DNA from: an uncultured Sphingomonadaceae bacterium
Lineage (GTDB): Bacteria; Pseudomonadota; Alphaproteobacteria; Sphingomonadales; Sphingomonadaceae
NCBI GenBank assembly: GCA_947488845.1
Contig: CANLBM010000007.1
Span: 1-64,000, forward strand
Reading direction: 5' to 3'
DNA length: 64,000 nt
Position 1 is the first letter of the stretch, and each line of letters opens with the position of its first letter. Below, piece after piece: positions 46,309 to 55,685 of the stretch. The notes under the pieces are model-generated. The model was not told the DNA's origin, searched no databases, and saw nothing but the letters and a program-made list of their open reading frames with translations. The translations under genes and the position numbers were made by a program.

Positions 46309-47049
46309 ATGAACCCTGATCAGAATATAGCATTTCGATTGAACCCGGCTCTGGATCTGCCGGCTCTGGCCAGTCAGTTCAAGGCACAGGGTCGCATCCA
46401 GATACGCGATGCGCTGGACGTCAAAACCGCAGATTTCTATCGCTCGGTGCTTCAAGAGCGGACAAAATGGGGGCTGGCTTGGCAAATCGGAGCGGAAGGC
46501 CCCCGCGCATCGCGCTTTGCCGAAACCGAGGCGCTATCCGATACCGAAAAGCAGGCAATATGCCAGAAGGCGGGTGATGCGGTCGGCAGAGGCGAATATG
46601 GCTTTGTCTATCATCAATATGCCATGCTCAACGCCTATCTGGAGCAATGGGAACCGGAACACCCGCTCGACCGTTTACTGGAACAACTCAACGACCGCCC
46701 TTTTCTCGATTTGATTCGACAGGTCACGGGCGTCCATTCCGTCATCAAGGCGGAAGCACAGGCCACAAATTTCGGACCGGGACATTTCCTGACCGAACAT
46801 GACGATCTGCATTCCCGCGACCCGAGACGCGTCGCCTATGTGCTCAACCTTACGATCCCGGACTGGAAATCGGAATGGGGCGGGTTTCTGAATTTTTTTG
46901 ACAAGCATGGGAATATCGAAGCGGGGTTCAAGCCGATGTTCAACAGTCTGAACCTGTTCCTTGTGCCACAGCGTCATTCGGTTTCCCACGTTGCACCCTT
47001 CGCACCGGTCGGTCGCTACGCCATCACCGGATGGGCAATGGATCCCTGA
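46309..47049 (+). CDS. 2-oxoglutarate/Fe(II)-dependent oxygenase family protein
   Basis: 246 residues. A jelly-roll dioxygenase with iron ligands H164 and D166 in FLTEHDDLHSRD, a distal His in VPQRHSVSHV (223 or 227) and the 2-oxoglutarate-binding Arg236 in VGRYAITGWAM. It resembles SM-20/Ofd1-type or prolyl-hydroxylase-like oxygenases. The substrate may be a peptide or protein side chain. It begins 15 nt after the sulfotransferase-like gene, and the two are likely co-transcribed. Confidence 0.87.
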   Translation: MNPDQNIAFRLNPALDLPALASQFKAQGRIQIRDALDVKTADFYRSVLQERTKWGLAWQIGAEGPRASRFAETEALSDTEKQAICQKAGDAVGRGEYGFVYHQYAMLNAYLEQWEPEHPLDRLLEQLNDRPFLDLIRQVTGVHSVIKAEAQATNFGPGHFLTEHDDLHSRDPRRVAYVLNLTIPDWKSEWGGFLNFFDKHGNIEAGFKPMFNSLNLFLVPQRHSVSHVAPFAPVGRYAITGWAMDP

Positions 47050-47086
47050 GCGGGGATCCGAACGGACAAACGATCCAGGCAAAAAA

Positions 47087-47116
47087 AAGGCGGGCCCGAA
47101 AGCCCGCCTTCTTTTT
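47087..47116. terminator. Bidirectional terminator between the oxygenase and TonB-receptor genes
   Basis: AAGGCGGGC (47087-47095) pairs with GCCCGCCTT (47102-47110), with an A-run before and CTTTTT after. A strong intrinsic terminator in both directions between convergent genes. Confidence 0.9.
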
Positions 47117-47137
47117 ATCCGTCGGTGTCGCGTGCGA

Positions 47138-50101
47138 CTAGAAGCGCATCCGAACACCCGTGTAATAGCGCCGACCGAAGACGTCATAGACATCAGCAGC
47201 GGTATCCGAACCGGTCACGTTGAACGGTGTTCCGCTCAAAATGTTCGGAGCAGATTTGTCGAGCAGGTTATCAACACCAAAGTAGAACTCGAACTTTTCG
47301 GTTACATAGAACGATGTGTTCATGTCCAGCAGGAAGTAAGCTGGTACCGAATAGGCCTTGGGTCCGTCAAACTGGTCATCTTCGTAGGATTTGCCGATGA
47401 AAGTACCGGTAAAGCCAACTTTGAAGTCGTCGGTCGAATAGGACGCATTCGCTGTGAAGCGATCCTTGGCCGTACCGATTTCACCAGCAGATGGATCCGC
47501 ATCCGCATCAGGCAACGAGAAGAAATCGTTCTTGATCACGTGCGTGTAGGCACCGCGAAGAGAGAGACGATCGCCGCTCGTAATTCCGAGTGGAGTGCTC
47601 CAGGTCGCTGTAACGTCAACACCCGAAGTCTTCAGAACAGCAGCGTTAACCTGCAGGGCGTTGATCAAGTCGATCGAACCCGCGCTGTTAACAGCCGTTG
47701 CAGTCGGACGACGAACGATCAGATCACAGAAAGTTGGATTGCCTTCATCATAGCACTGTTGAAGCGAGAACTGACGAGGGAAGCCAGAAATAACATCGGT
47801 AATTTTGATGTTATAGTAATCGGCCGTAATCGTCAGGTTACCCAATGCAGGGATCGAACGCGGAGCAATAACAGCACCAACGGTCCATGAGTCTGCGGTT
47901 TCTTCAAACAGGTCGGGGTTTCCGCCGTTGAAGCCAGAGATACCCTGAATGTCGGGCTGGTTCAACGTGAAGACACCGTTTAAGGCGATGTTGGTAGCAA
48001 CACCCGCATCAGCGCGGCAATTGTCACCGGTTGCGCCACCGCCAGTTGCACCAATACCTTCACAAGGGTCGGTCAACCCCGATGGGAAAGTCTGCGAGAG
48101 ACCCGCAAACAATTCGCCAATGTTCGGAGCGCGTACAGCACGAGCGTATGTACCGCGAATACGGAGATCGTCAATTGGCTGCCATGTAGCGGTCCCGTTA
48201 TAGCTCACAACCGAACCCACGGTGGAGTAATCGGAGATACGAACAGCACCACCGACTTCCAGCAGCTGGAAGCCTGGAGTGTCAGCCAGGATCGGCACGC
48301 GCACTTCAGCGAATGCTTCCTTCACATCAAACGAACCGCTTGTATCCGGCAGAACGTTACCAGCGTTAAGACCCTGGTTGGTCAGCGCATCATTGTCGGA
48401 GAAAGACGATTCTTTCCGATATTCAACGCCGACGGCAATACCGAGTGGTCCAGCCGGCAGGTCAAACAACGAACCGGAGAGGTTACCCTGCAGAACCTGC
48501 TGTTTCAGGCCGGTCTGATAGGTGCCTTGAGCCTGAATGTAGTCAACCGCACCTTGCGAAATTGAGCCAGCGCCAAAGATATTGGCAGCAACACAATTGT
48601 TTGCTCGTGCTTCAACACTGATACAGATGGCGTCGGTTGTAGAACCGTTGCCATTTACATCGTTAACGTCCTGCATAACAGCAAGCGCGTCACGGAAGTT
48701 GACGACATTTACCTGACCGGATGAAGTCTGGTTTTCGTTAACCTGACCGTAGTTGTAGCTTACGTCCCAACGAAAACGATCATCGAACAAGCCGCCGTCG
48801 AAGCCGACTACGAAGCGATAGAAATCGCGTTCCGTCCGGCCTGACCGTGGACCAAATTCTGCCAAACGGCGCACAAAACCGATGTCGCGCAGACCATCGC
48901 CATTTGTGTCGGTCGCCGCGTTCAGGATGTCACCTGGAACGAACGGATTTGCAACAATGGTGTTGGTACCGGGCAGATAGTTTTCGACATTAAAGCCGCC
49001 GCCGGATGGGAAAATACCATTTGAACCACCTGATTCAAGCGGGAATGGCTCGATGATCCGCGACGAAGACGTCTTGTTGAACGTACCTTCGAAGAAGAAG
49101 TTCACATCGTCGCTGAGCGCATATTCGCCAGATGCCGCGAACAGATAACGCTGGACTGGAACAGCGAGCGTACGGAATTCCTGACGATTGAAACCGTTGG
49201 GGCCCGTACCTGAACCGATTGTTGCAGTACAGGTTGGTCCGTTGGTCGTGAAGCAATTCTGCAACTGACCATTTGGATCATATGTAAAAGTCGCACTCGG
49301 GGTGATGAAGCGGCCCTGAGGCGGGAAGCTGGAGAAGAATGGCTCGGTAGGCGTGCCCCAATCCCCACCAAAGTAAATCGAATCAAGATCATCGACCTGC
49401 GTGTTCGAACGCTGACGGGACAGGAGCCCTTCTTCGTTTGAATAGCCGAAGTGAACCATGATATTGCCGTCGCCGTCAGCAAAATTTGTGCCGGCGGTTA
49501 CGTTCATCTGGTAGCGTGCATCGTCACCCCGTTCGGTGATGCCATATTGTGCGTTGGCTTCAATGCCTTCAAAGTTTTTCTTGTAAACGAAGTTCACAAC
49601 ACCGGCGACAGCGTCCGAACCGTAAAGCGAAGAAGCACCACCAGTAAGGATGTCGACACGGTCGATAAACTGGGTCGGGATGATGTTAAGATCGACTGTT
49701 GCCGAACCGGCCAGCGATGCAACAACGCGACGGCCATTGATCAGAACCAGTGTACGGTCCGAACCAAGGTCACGAAGATCAACCGTTGCAACACCAGTAC
49801 CTGAAGTCAGGAACGCGGAGTTGGTACGGCTGAGACCAGGAGTACCGAACACAGGATTTTCAAGCAGAAGTTCCTGAACGTTTGTAACACCTGAATCGTC
49901 GATCGATTCAGCGGTCATGATCTGCAGCGGAGCAGCAGATTCGACGGTTGCCGATGCAATACGCGAACCGGTAACAACAATCAGTTCACCTGGTGCATTG
50001 TCAGCAGCTTCGGCATCCTGCGCGAAGGCGGGAGCAGATATCATCGCGATTCCCAGCACCATTGGTGCTACGGTCGCTTTAAGCTTCGTAAATTTTGTCA
50101 T
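47138..50101 (-). CDS. TonB-dependent receptor, large (about 987 aa)
   Basis: Starts at ATG 50101 with a signal peptide ending APAFAQ. A TonB-box-like segment (ELIVVTGSRI) precedes the plug (LQIMTAESIDDSGVTNVQELLLENP, TVDLRDLGSDRTLVLINGRRVV, GSDAVAGVVNFVYKKNFEG) and a barrel of about 800 residues ending GVRMRF with a terminal Phe. The plug strings are those of the Caulobacter/sphingomonad receptors for sugars or peptides. Several Cys pairs (e.g. LQNCFTTNGPTCTA, GNPTFCDL) suggest disulfide-linked loops. It faces the M19-like/sulfotransferase/oxygenase unit and may import its substrate. Confidence 0.94.
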   Translation of the reverse strand: MTKFTKLKATVAPMVLGIAMISAPAFAQDAEAADNAPGELIVVTGSRIASATVESAAPLQIMTAESIDDSGVTNVQELLLENPVFGTPGLSRTNSAFLTSGTGVATVDLRDLGSDRTLVLINGRRVVASLAGSATVDLNIIPTQFIDRVDILTGGASSLYGSDAVAGVVNFVYKKNFEGIEANAQYGITERGDDARYQMNVTAGTNFADGDGNIMVHFGYSNEEGLLSRQRSNTQVDDLDSIYFGGDWGTPTEPFFSSFPPQGRFITPSATFTYDPNGQLQNCFTTNGPTCTATIGSGTGPNGFNRQEFRTLAVPVQRYLFAASGEYALSDDVNFFFEGTFNKTSSSRIIEPFPLESGGSNGIFPSGGGFNVENYLPGTNTIVANPFVPGDILNAATDTNGDGLRDIGFVRRLAEFGPRSGRTERDFYRFVVGFDGGLFDDRFRWDVSYNYGQVNENQTSSGQVNVVNFRDALAVMQDVNDVNGNGSTTDAICISVEARANNCVAANIFGAGSISQGAVDYIQAQGTYQTGLKQQVLQGNLSGSLFDLPAGPLGIAVGVEYRKESSFSDNDALTNQGLNAGNVLPDTSGSFDVKEAFAEVRVPILADTPGFQLLEVGGAVRISDYSTVGSVVSYNGTATWQPIDDLRIRGTYARAVRAPNIGELFAGLSQTFPSGLTDPCEGIGATGGGATGDNCRADAGVATNIALNGVFTLNQPDIQGISGFNGGNPDLFEETADSWTVGAVIAPRSIPALGNLTITADYYNIKITDVISGFPRQFSLQQCYDEGNPTFCDLIVRRPTATAVNSAGSIDLINALQVNAAVLKTSGVDVTATWSTPLGITSGDRLSLRGAYTHVIKNDFFSLPDADADPSAGEIGTAKDRFTANASYSTDDFKVGFTGTFIGKSYEDDQFDGPKAYSVPAYFLLDMNTSFYVTEKFEFYFGVDNLLDKSAPNILSGTPFNVTGSDTAADVYDVFGRRYYTGVRMRF

Positions 50102-50426
50102 TATATTCCAGTCCCTTATTCTGGAGAAACAAGCCATGATGGCCTGTCCCGGTTGTTGCTCGACGATAACCTTTGCGCCCCAAACGCAATGGCATTTCCG
50201 TCGAATTGCCGTCCCGATGCAACATGGATGCCTATCCTGTAAAGCTTCCGTTCAGGAAACGAGACGGATTTTGTAGAGGATGTAACTATTTTGCCACAGT
50301 TTAAACACTGGCCAAAAACCATGGTTCTGGCGATTATCGGTTGTAGATTTCCACACCGATGTTTAATTCACATCCGGTATACGACATAGATCGCAATCAT
50401 ATCAGCAGAAGAGGACGAAGATCATC
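50102..50426. other. Divergent promoter region of the TonB receptor and a secreted protein
   Basis: 325 bp. The receptor has an AGGGA ribosome site 10 nt before its ATG, and the rightward gene has AGAGGACGAAG before ATG 50427. A small inverted element (GGCCATCATGGC-like) lies near 50133-50144. No confident promoter hexamers, riboswitch or ORF were seen. Confidence 0.4.
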
Positions 50427-50984
50427 ATGAACGATATTATCGGAAAAGCAGCATTAACATGCAGCGCGGTCATGCTCGCCGCTTTACCCGCATCGGCTCT
50501 GGCTAGGGATGATGACAAAAACACGCCGCCACCGGCGATTTTTCAGGACGTTATTGATTGCAAGAAAATGATGGAGCCGACGGCTCGCCTTAGCTGCTAT
50601 GACGAAAAGGTTGCGACACTCGCCGCTGCACAGGAAAGTCGGCAAGTGGTTATCGCCGACCGTGAGCAAATCAATGAGGCTCGCCGCGGTCTGTTTGGAT
50701 TCTCGCTGCCCAAGATCCGGTTGTTCAGCGGAGGGTCGGACGAAAAGGATAAAGAAGAGCGCATCGAGAAACTGGAAACAACGATCAAGTCTGCTCGCCA
50801 ATTCGGATATGGCAAATGGATCCTGACGCTGGAAGAGGGCGGCCAGTGGCAGCAGACCGACAGTATCCGGCTGAACGCGGAACCCAGAGCCGGTGACACT
50901 ATATTGATCAAAACCGGGGCCATTGGCAGCTATCTGGCCAACATAAACGGTCAGCGCGCCATCAGGGTAAAACGTATTGAATGA
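50427..50984 (+). CDS. Hypothetical exported protein
   Basis: 185 residues with a signal peptide (ending SALARD). Two cysteines in IDCKKMMEPTARLSCYDEK are spaced as in the C-x(11-13)-C envelope proteins whose motif reads ARLxCYD. A helical stretch (EEKIEKLETTIKSA type, 95-125) leads to a C-terminal beta part (GKWILTLEEGGQWQQTD, IRVKRIE), which looks like a small OB-fold or SH3-type domain. The family is not recognised with certainty; it probably acts in the periplasm. Confidence 0.7.
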   Translation: MNDIIGKAALTCSAVMLAALPASALARDDDKNTPPPAIFQDVIDCKKMMEPTARLSCYDEKVATLAAAQESRQVVIADREQINEARRGLFGFSLPKIRLFSGGSDEKDKEERIEKLETTIKSARQFGYGKWILTLEEGGQWQQTDSIRLNAEPRAGDTILIKTGAIGSYLANINGQRAIRVKRIE

Positions 50985-51018
50985 TCCTCAGCTGTCCTCG
51001 CCAGAGTGTCAGCAGACC

Positions 51019-51891
51019 CTATTCCATCGGCCCGGTAAGCAATATCGGGTCGATCCTCGCCTGATTCCATTTCATCGACCAGTGCAGATGCGGCCCGGTG
51101 GCGCTGCCGGTTGATCCGATCCGGCCGATTGGCTGGCCGCGCTTCACTTCCTGACCTTCCTTGACCAGAATTTCCGAACTGTGCAGAAACGCGCTGTTCA
51201 GCCCCATGCCATGGTCAATCATAAGCAGATTGCCTTCCAGCGTGAACGGGCTGGATGCAGCCAATGTTACCACGCCGTCGGCCGGTGCAACATAATAAGT
51301 ACCGGCGGGAGCGGCGACATCGACGCCGCTGTGATAGCTGCCGGGATCGCCATTATAGATGCGCTGCGATCCGAACTGGCCCGATATTCTGCCTTTGACA
51401 GGCCAGACAAAAGTCTCTCGCCAGCCCTTGCTGTCGCTGGTGACGGAGCGGGCGGCGTTGATTTGCGCCAGCTCGGGACCCCGGCGCGCCATGAAGGCGG
51501 CGCTCCGTGTGGTAGCCCGGCGGTTAATGCTGACATGCTCTATCTTCCAGTTACGGGGAGCAATGTTGATGAATTTCCTGACCGTCTCGCCATTGTCGAG
51601 CGTCGCGACCAGATTGGCGGCCTGACCGGCATCACGGTTGAAGGCGATAATGAACTTGCCGTCTTCATCGACCGGGACGGCCTCGCCGTCGAATGACAGG
51701 CTGGCGGTTCCGGCGGGCGCGTCGCCGATCATCACGCCGCCCTGGATCGCTTCACCGCTAAAGCCGAATTTGACCGCCTCGCGAAATGCGGACTGTTCGG
51801 CGTCATTGGCTTCGGCATATACAATTGCTGCCGGAATGGCAGTAGCCGCCATGGTCAAAGCGCCGAGAACGATTTTGAACCGTCGTCTCAC
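51019..51891 (-). CDS. M23-family (LytM-type) peptidase, exported
   Basis: 290 residues: a signal peptide (ending IVYAEA), an N-terminal beta domain, then an M23 domain from about 180. Zinc motifs are HSGVDVAAP (HxxxD) and GPHLHWSM (HxH), so a peptidoglycan endopeptidase or a divisome activator role is plausible. The metal residues are all present, unlike EnvC-type regulators. It overlaps the DUF2093 gene by 4 nt, so the two are coupled. Confidence 0.93.
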   Translation of the reverse strand: MRRRFKIVLGALTMAATAIPAAIVYAEANDAEQSAFREAVKFGFSGEAIQGGVMIGDAPAGTASLSFDGEAVPVDEDGKFIIAFNRDAGQAANLVATLDNGETVRKFINIAPRNWKIEHVSINRRATTRSAAFMARRGPELAQINAARSVTSDSKGWRETFVWPVKGRISGQFGSQRIYNGDPGSYHSGVDVAAPAGTYYVAPADGVVTLAASSPFTLEGNLLMIDHGMGLNSAFLHSSEILVKEGQEVKRGQPIGRIGSTGSATGPHLHWSMKWNQARIDPILLTGPME

Positions 51892-52097
51892 CGCTCATCT
51901 TCCGGCAGATGAGCGTGCGCCGAGATTTGTGCCGTGGCATAAGGCTCCTGCTTTTCGACGCTCCAGTAACGCAGCTCGTCGAGCGGTATAGCCTCGCCGG
52001 TCACCGCGCAGAGAACATGGTCTCCGGACGAAAGCGGTCGAAAGCCATTCGGCATATAGTGCAGCTTTGCCACCTTGTTGCGATTGGACATTAACAT
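51888..52097 (-). CDS. DUF2093 domain protein
   Basis: 69 residues, or 67 from the second methionine. Recognised by KLHYMPNGFRPLSSGDHVLCAVTGEAIPLDELRYWSVEKQEPYA. This short family is nearly confined to Alphaproteobacteria and often neighbours xseA and M23 genes, as it does here. The Cys-containing CAVTGEAI hints at a small metal-binding fold, but only one Cys is present. Function unknown. Confidence 0.88.
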   Translation of the reverse strand: MLMSNRNKVAKLHYMPNGFRPLSSGDHVLCAVTGEAIPLDELRYWSVEKQEPYATAQISAHAHLPEDER

Positions 52098-52179
52098 AGG
52101 ACACTTATACTCCCTGAATCCTTTACCTGCGATTTACGGTCATGATTACCGAGACCGGCCAATCCTAACGCAATTGCCC

Positions 52180-53646
52180 CTAGAATAAATCCTTCTGCCT
52201 GTCATCCGGCGCTTTTTTGACTCGGCTCGCCGATGGTGGGGCAGGCTTTGGCCTGGCTGGCGCCTTGTCCGTGACCGTCGCGCCAACGACCCCGTCCTGG
52301 AAATGCAGATCGAGATCGCCGGCCTTTATCGCGGCGGCGCGGTTGGCGATCAGACTGCCGTCCGGTCCGGATACCCTGGCATAGCCGCGCTTGAGTGGAC
52401 CGTCGGGAGAGACCTGCTGCGCCAAGCGCCAGAGCGCGTCGAGCCGCTGCTGCGCGTCCGCCAGGGGCCGCTGCACAAGAGATACGGGAAGGTCCAGCCG
52501 CCGGAACTGCTCCTGCGAGCGGGCCAATCGCTGTTTCAATATCGATGGCCGCAAGGCCCCCGCGCTATTGGCAAAGCGGCTTCGGGCGTGGGCGATATTC
52601 TGGCTCATGCCATATTTCATCCGCTCGGACGTCTCGTCGACCCGCTGCTGGTGCGGCCGGAGCAGATCGGTCAGCGCCGGCATCAGGCGGCGCTGCGCCT
52701 CCAGCCGTTCCTGCGCCGTGTTCAGACTGCGCTGCACGCTGCGCGCCATCCGCGCCTTGCCCTCGGACAGGGTGGCCAGCCATTCCGCCCGCACCGGTAC
52801 CGCCATTTCGGCGGCAGCGGTCGGCGTCGGTGCGCGCAGGTCGGCGGCGAAATCGCAAAGCGTCGTATCGGTCTCGTGCCCTACGGCGGAGATGACCGGG
52901 ATCGAACAGTCCGCCACCGCGCGGACCACGATCTCCTCATTGAAGCTCCACAGATCCTCGATCGAACCGCCGCCGCGGGCGACGATCACCAGATCGGGCC
53001 GGGAGACCGGGCCGTCCGGCGCCATCTCGGAAAAGCCGCGAATGGCGTGGGATATCTGCTTCGCCGCGCCTTCGCCCTGAACCAGCACCGGCCAGACGAT
53101 GACATGGCTGGGGCAGCGGTCGGCGAGGCGGTGGAGGATATCGCGGATCACCGAGCCGGTCGGCGAGGTGACCACGCCGATGGTTTTGGGCAGGAACGGG
53201 ATCGCTTTCTTGCGGTCCTGATCAAACAGGCCTTCGCCGAGCAGCTTGGCCTTGAGCTTCTCGAACAGGGCCATCAGCGCGCCCTCGCCCGCCAGTTCCA
53301 TCTTGTCGATCACGACCTGATATTTCGAACGGCCGGGATAGGTGGTGAGCTTGCCCGAGACCACGACCTCGATGCCATCCTCGGGCCGGAACGGCAGCCG
53401 TCCGGCATTGCCCTTCCACATCACCCCGTCGATCACCGCCTTGTCGTCCTTCAGCGCGAGATAGACATGGCCCGACGCCGCCCGCTTGAAGCCCGAGATT
53501 TCACCCCTGATCCGGACATAGCCGAAGCGATCCTCGACCACCCGCTTGAGCGCTCCGGATATTTCCGAAACCGACAAAGGCGGGGCGTTGTCACCCTGCC
53601 CGCTCTCGGCTAGGAGCTTCGCGTCTAATGAGAGGGAATCGTCCAT
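52180..53646 (-). CDS. xseA: Exodeoxyribonuclease VII large subunit
   Basis: 488 residues, with an OB-fold N terminus ([30 protein letters not shown]), the catalytic core ([63 protein letters not shown]) and a long coiled-coil region. It degrades single-stranded DNA with XseB, which is not in the window. The ribosome site AGGA is 6 nt before ATG 53646. Its start codon overlaps that of purD on a single CATG. Confidence 0.96.
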   Translation of the reverse strand: MDDSLSLDAKLLAESGQGDNAPPLSVSEISGALKRVVEDRFGYVRIRGEISGFKRAASGHVYLALKDDKAVIDGVMWKGNAGRLPFRPEDGIEVVVSGKLTTYPGRSKYQVVIDKMELAGEGALMALFEKLKAKLLGEGLFDQDRKKAIPFLPKTIGVVTSPTGSVIRDILHRLADRCPSHVIVWPVLVQGEGAAKQISHAIRGFSEMAPDGPVSRPDLVIVARGGGSIEDLWSFNEEIVVRAVADCSIPVISAVGHETDTTLCDFAADLRAPTPTAAAEMAVPVRAEWLATLSEGKARMARSVQRSLNTAQERLEAQRRLMPALTDLLRPHQQRVDETSERMKYGMSQNIAHARSRFANSAGALRPSILKQRLARSQEQFRRLDLPVSLVQRPLADAQQRLDALWRLAQQVSPDGPLKRGYARVSGPDGSLIANRAAAIKAGDLDLHFQDGVVGATVTDKAPARPKPAPPSASRVKKAPDDRQKDLF

Positions 53647-54925
53647 GAATATCCTGTTGATTGGCTCCGGTGGCCGCGAACATGCCTTGGCCTGGAAGCT
53701 GGCGCAATCCCCTTCTCTCGAGAAATTCTACGCGACACCGGGAAATCCCGGCATCGCGCAACATGCCGAGCTGGTCGAGCTGGACATCGCCGATCATGAC
53801 GCGGTCGTCCGCTTCTGCCAGAGCAAGCGCATCGACCTGGTCGTCGTCGGTCCCGAAGCGCCGCTGGTCGACGGCCTCGGCAACAGCCTGCGCGCCGCCG
53901 ACATCGCGGTCTTCGGACCCGACAAGGCCGCCGCGCAGCTGGAAGGCTCCAAGGGGTTCACCAAGGACCTGTGCAGCCGCGCCAATATCCCGACCGCCGG
54001 CTACGTCCGGACCACCAGCGCCGCCGACGCGCTCAAGGCGCTCGACGGTTTCTCCATTCCCGTCGTGATCAAGGCCGATGGCCTGGCCGCCGGCAAAGGC
54101 GTGATCATCGCCGAGACCCGGGCCGAAGCCGAGGCCGCGATCACCGACATGTTCGACGGCAGTTTCGGCACCGCCGGCGCCGAAGTGGTGATCGAGGAAT
54201 TTCTGACCGGCGAGGAAGCCAGTTTCTTCGCGATCACCGACGGCAAGTCGATCGTCCCCTTTGGCAGCGCGCAGGATCACAAGCGCGTCGGCGAAGGCGA
54301 TGTCGGCCCGAACACCGGCGGCATGGGCGCCTACAGCCCTGCCCCGGTTCTCACCCCCGCCCTGCAGAAGCAGGTGATGGAGCAGATCATCCAGCCGACC
54401 GTCGACACCTTGGCCGCCGAGGGCACGCCCTATAGCGGCGTGCTGTTTGCCGGGCTGATGCTGACCGAGACGGGTCCGCAGCTGATCGAATATAACGCCC
54501 GCTTCGGCGATCCGGAATGCCAGGTGCTGATGATGCGGCTGGAAAGCGATCTCGCCAAGCTGCTGATGCGCACCGCCAAGGGCGATCTCGCCCAGACCAG
54601 CGCCCCGGTCTTCGCCCCCGACACGGCGCTGACGGTTGTGATGGCGGCGAACGGCTATCCCGGCACCCCGGAAAAAGGCGGCAAGATCCAGAATCTGGCG
54701 CGGGCCGAGCGCGAGGGCGCCAAGATATTCCACGCCGGCACCACCGAGGTCGACGGCGCGCTGGTCGCCAGCGGTGGCCGCGTGCTCAATGTCACGGCGC
54801 TGGGCGACAGTGCCAGCGAAGCACAGACAAAAGCCTATGCCGCGGTCGACCAGGTCGATTTCGACAGCGGCTTCTGCCGCCGCGACATCGGCTGGCGCGA
54901 GGTTGCGCGGGAAGCAGGGAACTAG
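53645..54925 (+). CDS. purD: Phosphoribosylamine-glycine ligase
   Basis: 426 residues, ATP-grasp enzyme of purine synthesis joining glycine to phosphoribosylamine. [19 protein letters not shown] is the standard N terminus, [17 protein letters not shown] is the ATP-grasp loop and [29 protein letters not shown] the metal-binding region. ATG 53645 has GAGAGGGA 9 nt upstream. The open frame continues upstream to 53546, but that part is antisense to xseA and not conserved. The C-terminal residues after about 400 look complete. Confidence 0.97.
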   Translation: MNILLIGSGGREHALAWKLAQSPSLEKFYATPGNPGIAQHAELVELDIADHDAVVRFCQSKRIDLVVVGPEAPLVDGLGNSLRAADIAVFGPDKAAAQLEGSKGFTKDLCSRANIPTAGYVRTTSAADALKALDGFSIPVVIKADGLAAGKGVIIAETRAEAEAAITDMFDGSFGTAGAEVVIEEFLTGEEASFFAITDGKSIVPFGSAQDHKRVGEGDVGPNTGGMGAYSPAPVLTPALQKQVMEQIIQPTVDTLAAEGTPYSGVLFAGLMLTETGPQLIEYNARFGDPECQVLMMRLESDLAKLLMRTAKGDLAQTSAPVFAPDTALTVVMAANGYPGTPEKGGKIQNLARAEREGAKIFHAGTTEVDGALVASGGRVLNVTALGDSASEAQTKAYAAVDQVDFDSGFCRRDIGWREVAREAGN

Positions 54926-55007
54926 CCACTCGCGACGCCAAAGTTTGTCAAAGTTGGGGCCAATGAACAGTATTTGGTAACCGTTTGCGGGGAGCGGGTT
55001 TATGGGA

Positions 55008-55077
55008 CTCGCACGAAGGCACGAAGGCACGAAGGCACGAAGGGATTATGCTTCGTGGCTTTGTGTCTTCGTGCGAG
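55008..55077. repeat. Tandem 8-bp repeat folded into a long hairpin
   Basis: Four head-to-tail copies of GCACGAAG (55011-55042) are followed, after 8 nt, by three inverted copies (CTTCGTGG, CTTTGTGT, CTTCGTGC; 55051-55074), and the outer CTC/GAG pair extends the stem to about 27 bp with a few mismatches. It lies 83 nt past the purD stop, has no T-run and is not coding. Confidence 0.85.
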
Positions 55078-55352
55078 CCCGACATTTTTACGTCGCGCCG
55101 TGAACTTTACACAAACATCCGCTTTTATTTTCTGTAATCTTTGCCCCCAGGCCGCAAAATTCCAGCATTTGTAGGAAATCACCCGGTCGCCGAGTGTAAT
55201 CTTCCAGATGGCCGCCAAAACCGGTCCGGCAGAAATATGGGCCCAGCCGCCAGCGCAGCGGTCATATCCAGATTGTCAAAGAGCCTGTCCCGCGCATGAT
55301 GCGGAGCCGGTGCGATAATAAGCGATTGTGCCGGGTGTAGGACAGCAGTTTT
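55078..55352. other. Non-coding spacer between the hairpin repeat and the palindromic repeat
   Basis: 275 bp without a convincing gene. Open frames here are short and lack ribosome sites. I see no tRNA, promoter or known RNA. The stretch 55200-55330 is GC-rich and may be gene remnant. Confidence 0.4.
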
Positions 55353-55547
55353 TCCACCTTCTCCCGTGAGGGAGAAGGATACGATATCTTGTCGCCGAAG
55401 CCTTGGCGAAGGCGGCTAGGCGAAGTTGGATGAGGGCGTTCCGCTGGTGGGTGGCTGTGCCATCGCCGTCCGGTGCACCCTCACCCAGCTTCGACCAGGC
55501 AGCAAGCTGCCAAGTCTGCACAACCCTCTCCCTTAACGGAGAGGGCG
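55353..55547. repeat. Intergenic palindromic repeat element, copy 2
   Basis: Counterpart of 2655-2827 in the opposite orientation. Outer hairpins are CCTTCTCCC/GGGAGAAGG (55357-55378) and CCCTCTCCCTTAACGGAGAGGG (55524-55545), and the inner inverted pair is CGAAGTTGGATGAGGG (55421-55436) against CCCTCACCCAGCTTCG (55478-55493). The string TGCAGACTTGGCAGCTTG of copy 1 type appears here as its complement near 55503-55520. It lies between purD and the FadL-type gene. Confidence 0.8.
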
Positions 55548-55685
55548 ACTACCACCCCGCCAAGCTGAGCTACGGCGCAGGCAATCTTTCCTAACTTGCT
55601 GCGCGCAGGCTGCGGTCGCTAGGGACGCGCTCCGGCGAACATCCCCTCCCGTTCCGCCGATGCACCAACAGAAAGTATTATCGCC

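Noticed and set aside
54974..55218. Short frames over the GCACGAAG repeat region
   Set aside because: They are created by the 8-bp repeat and its inverted copies and do not resemble protein sequence.
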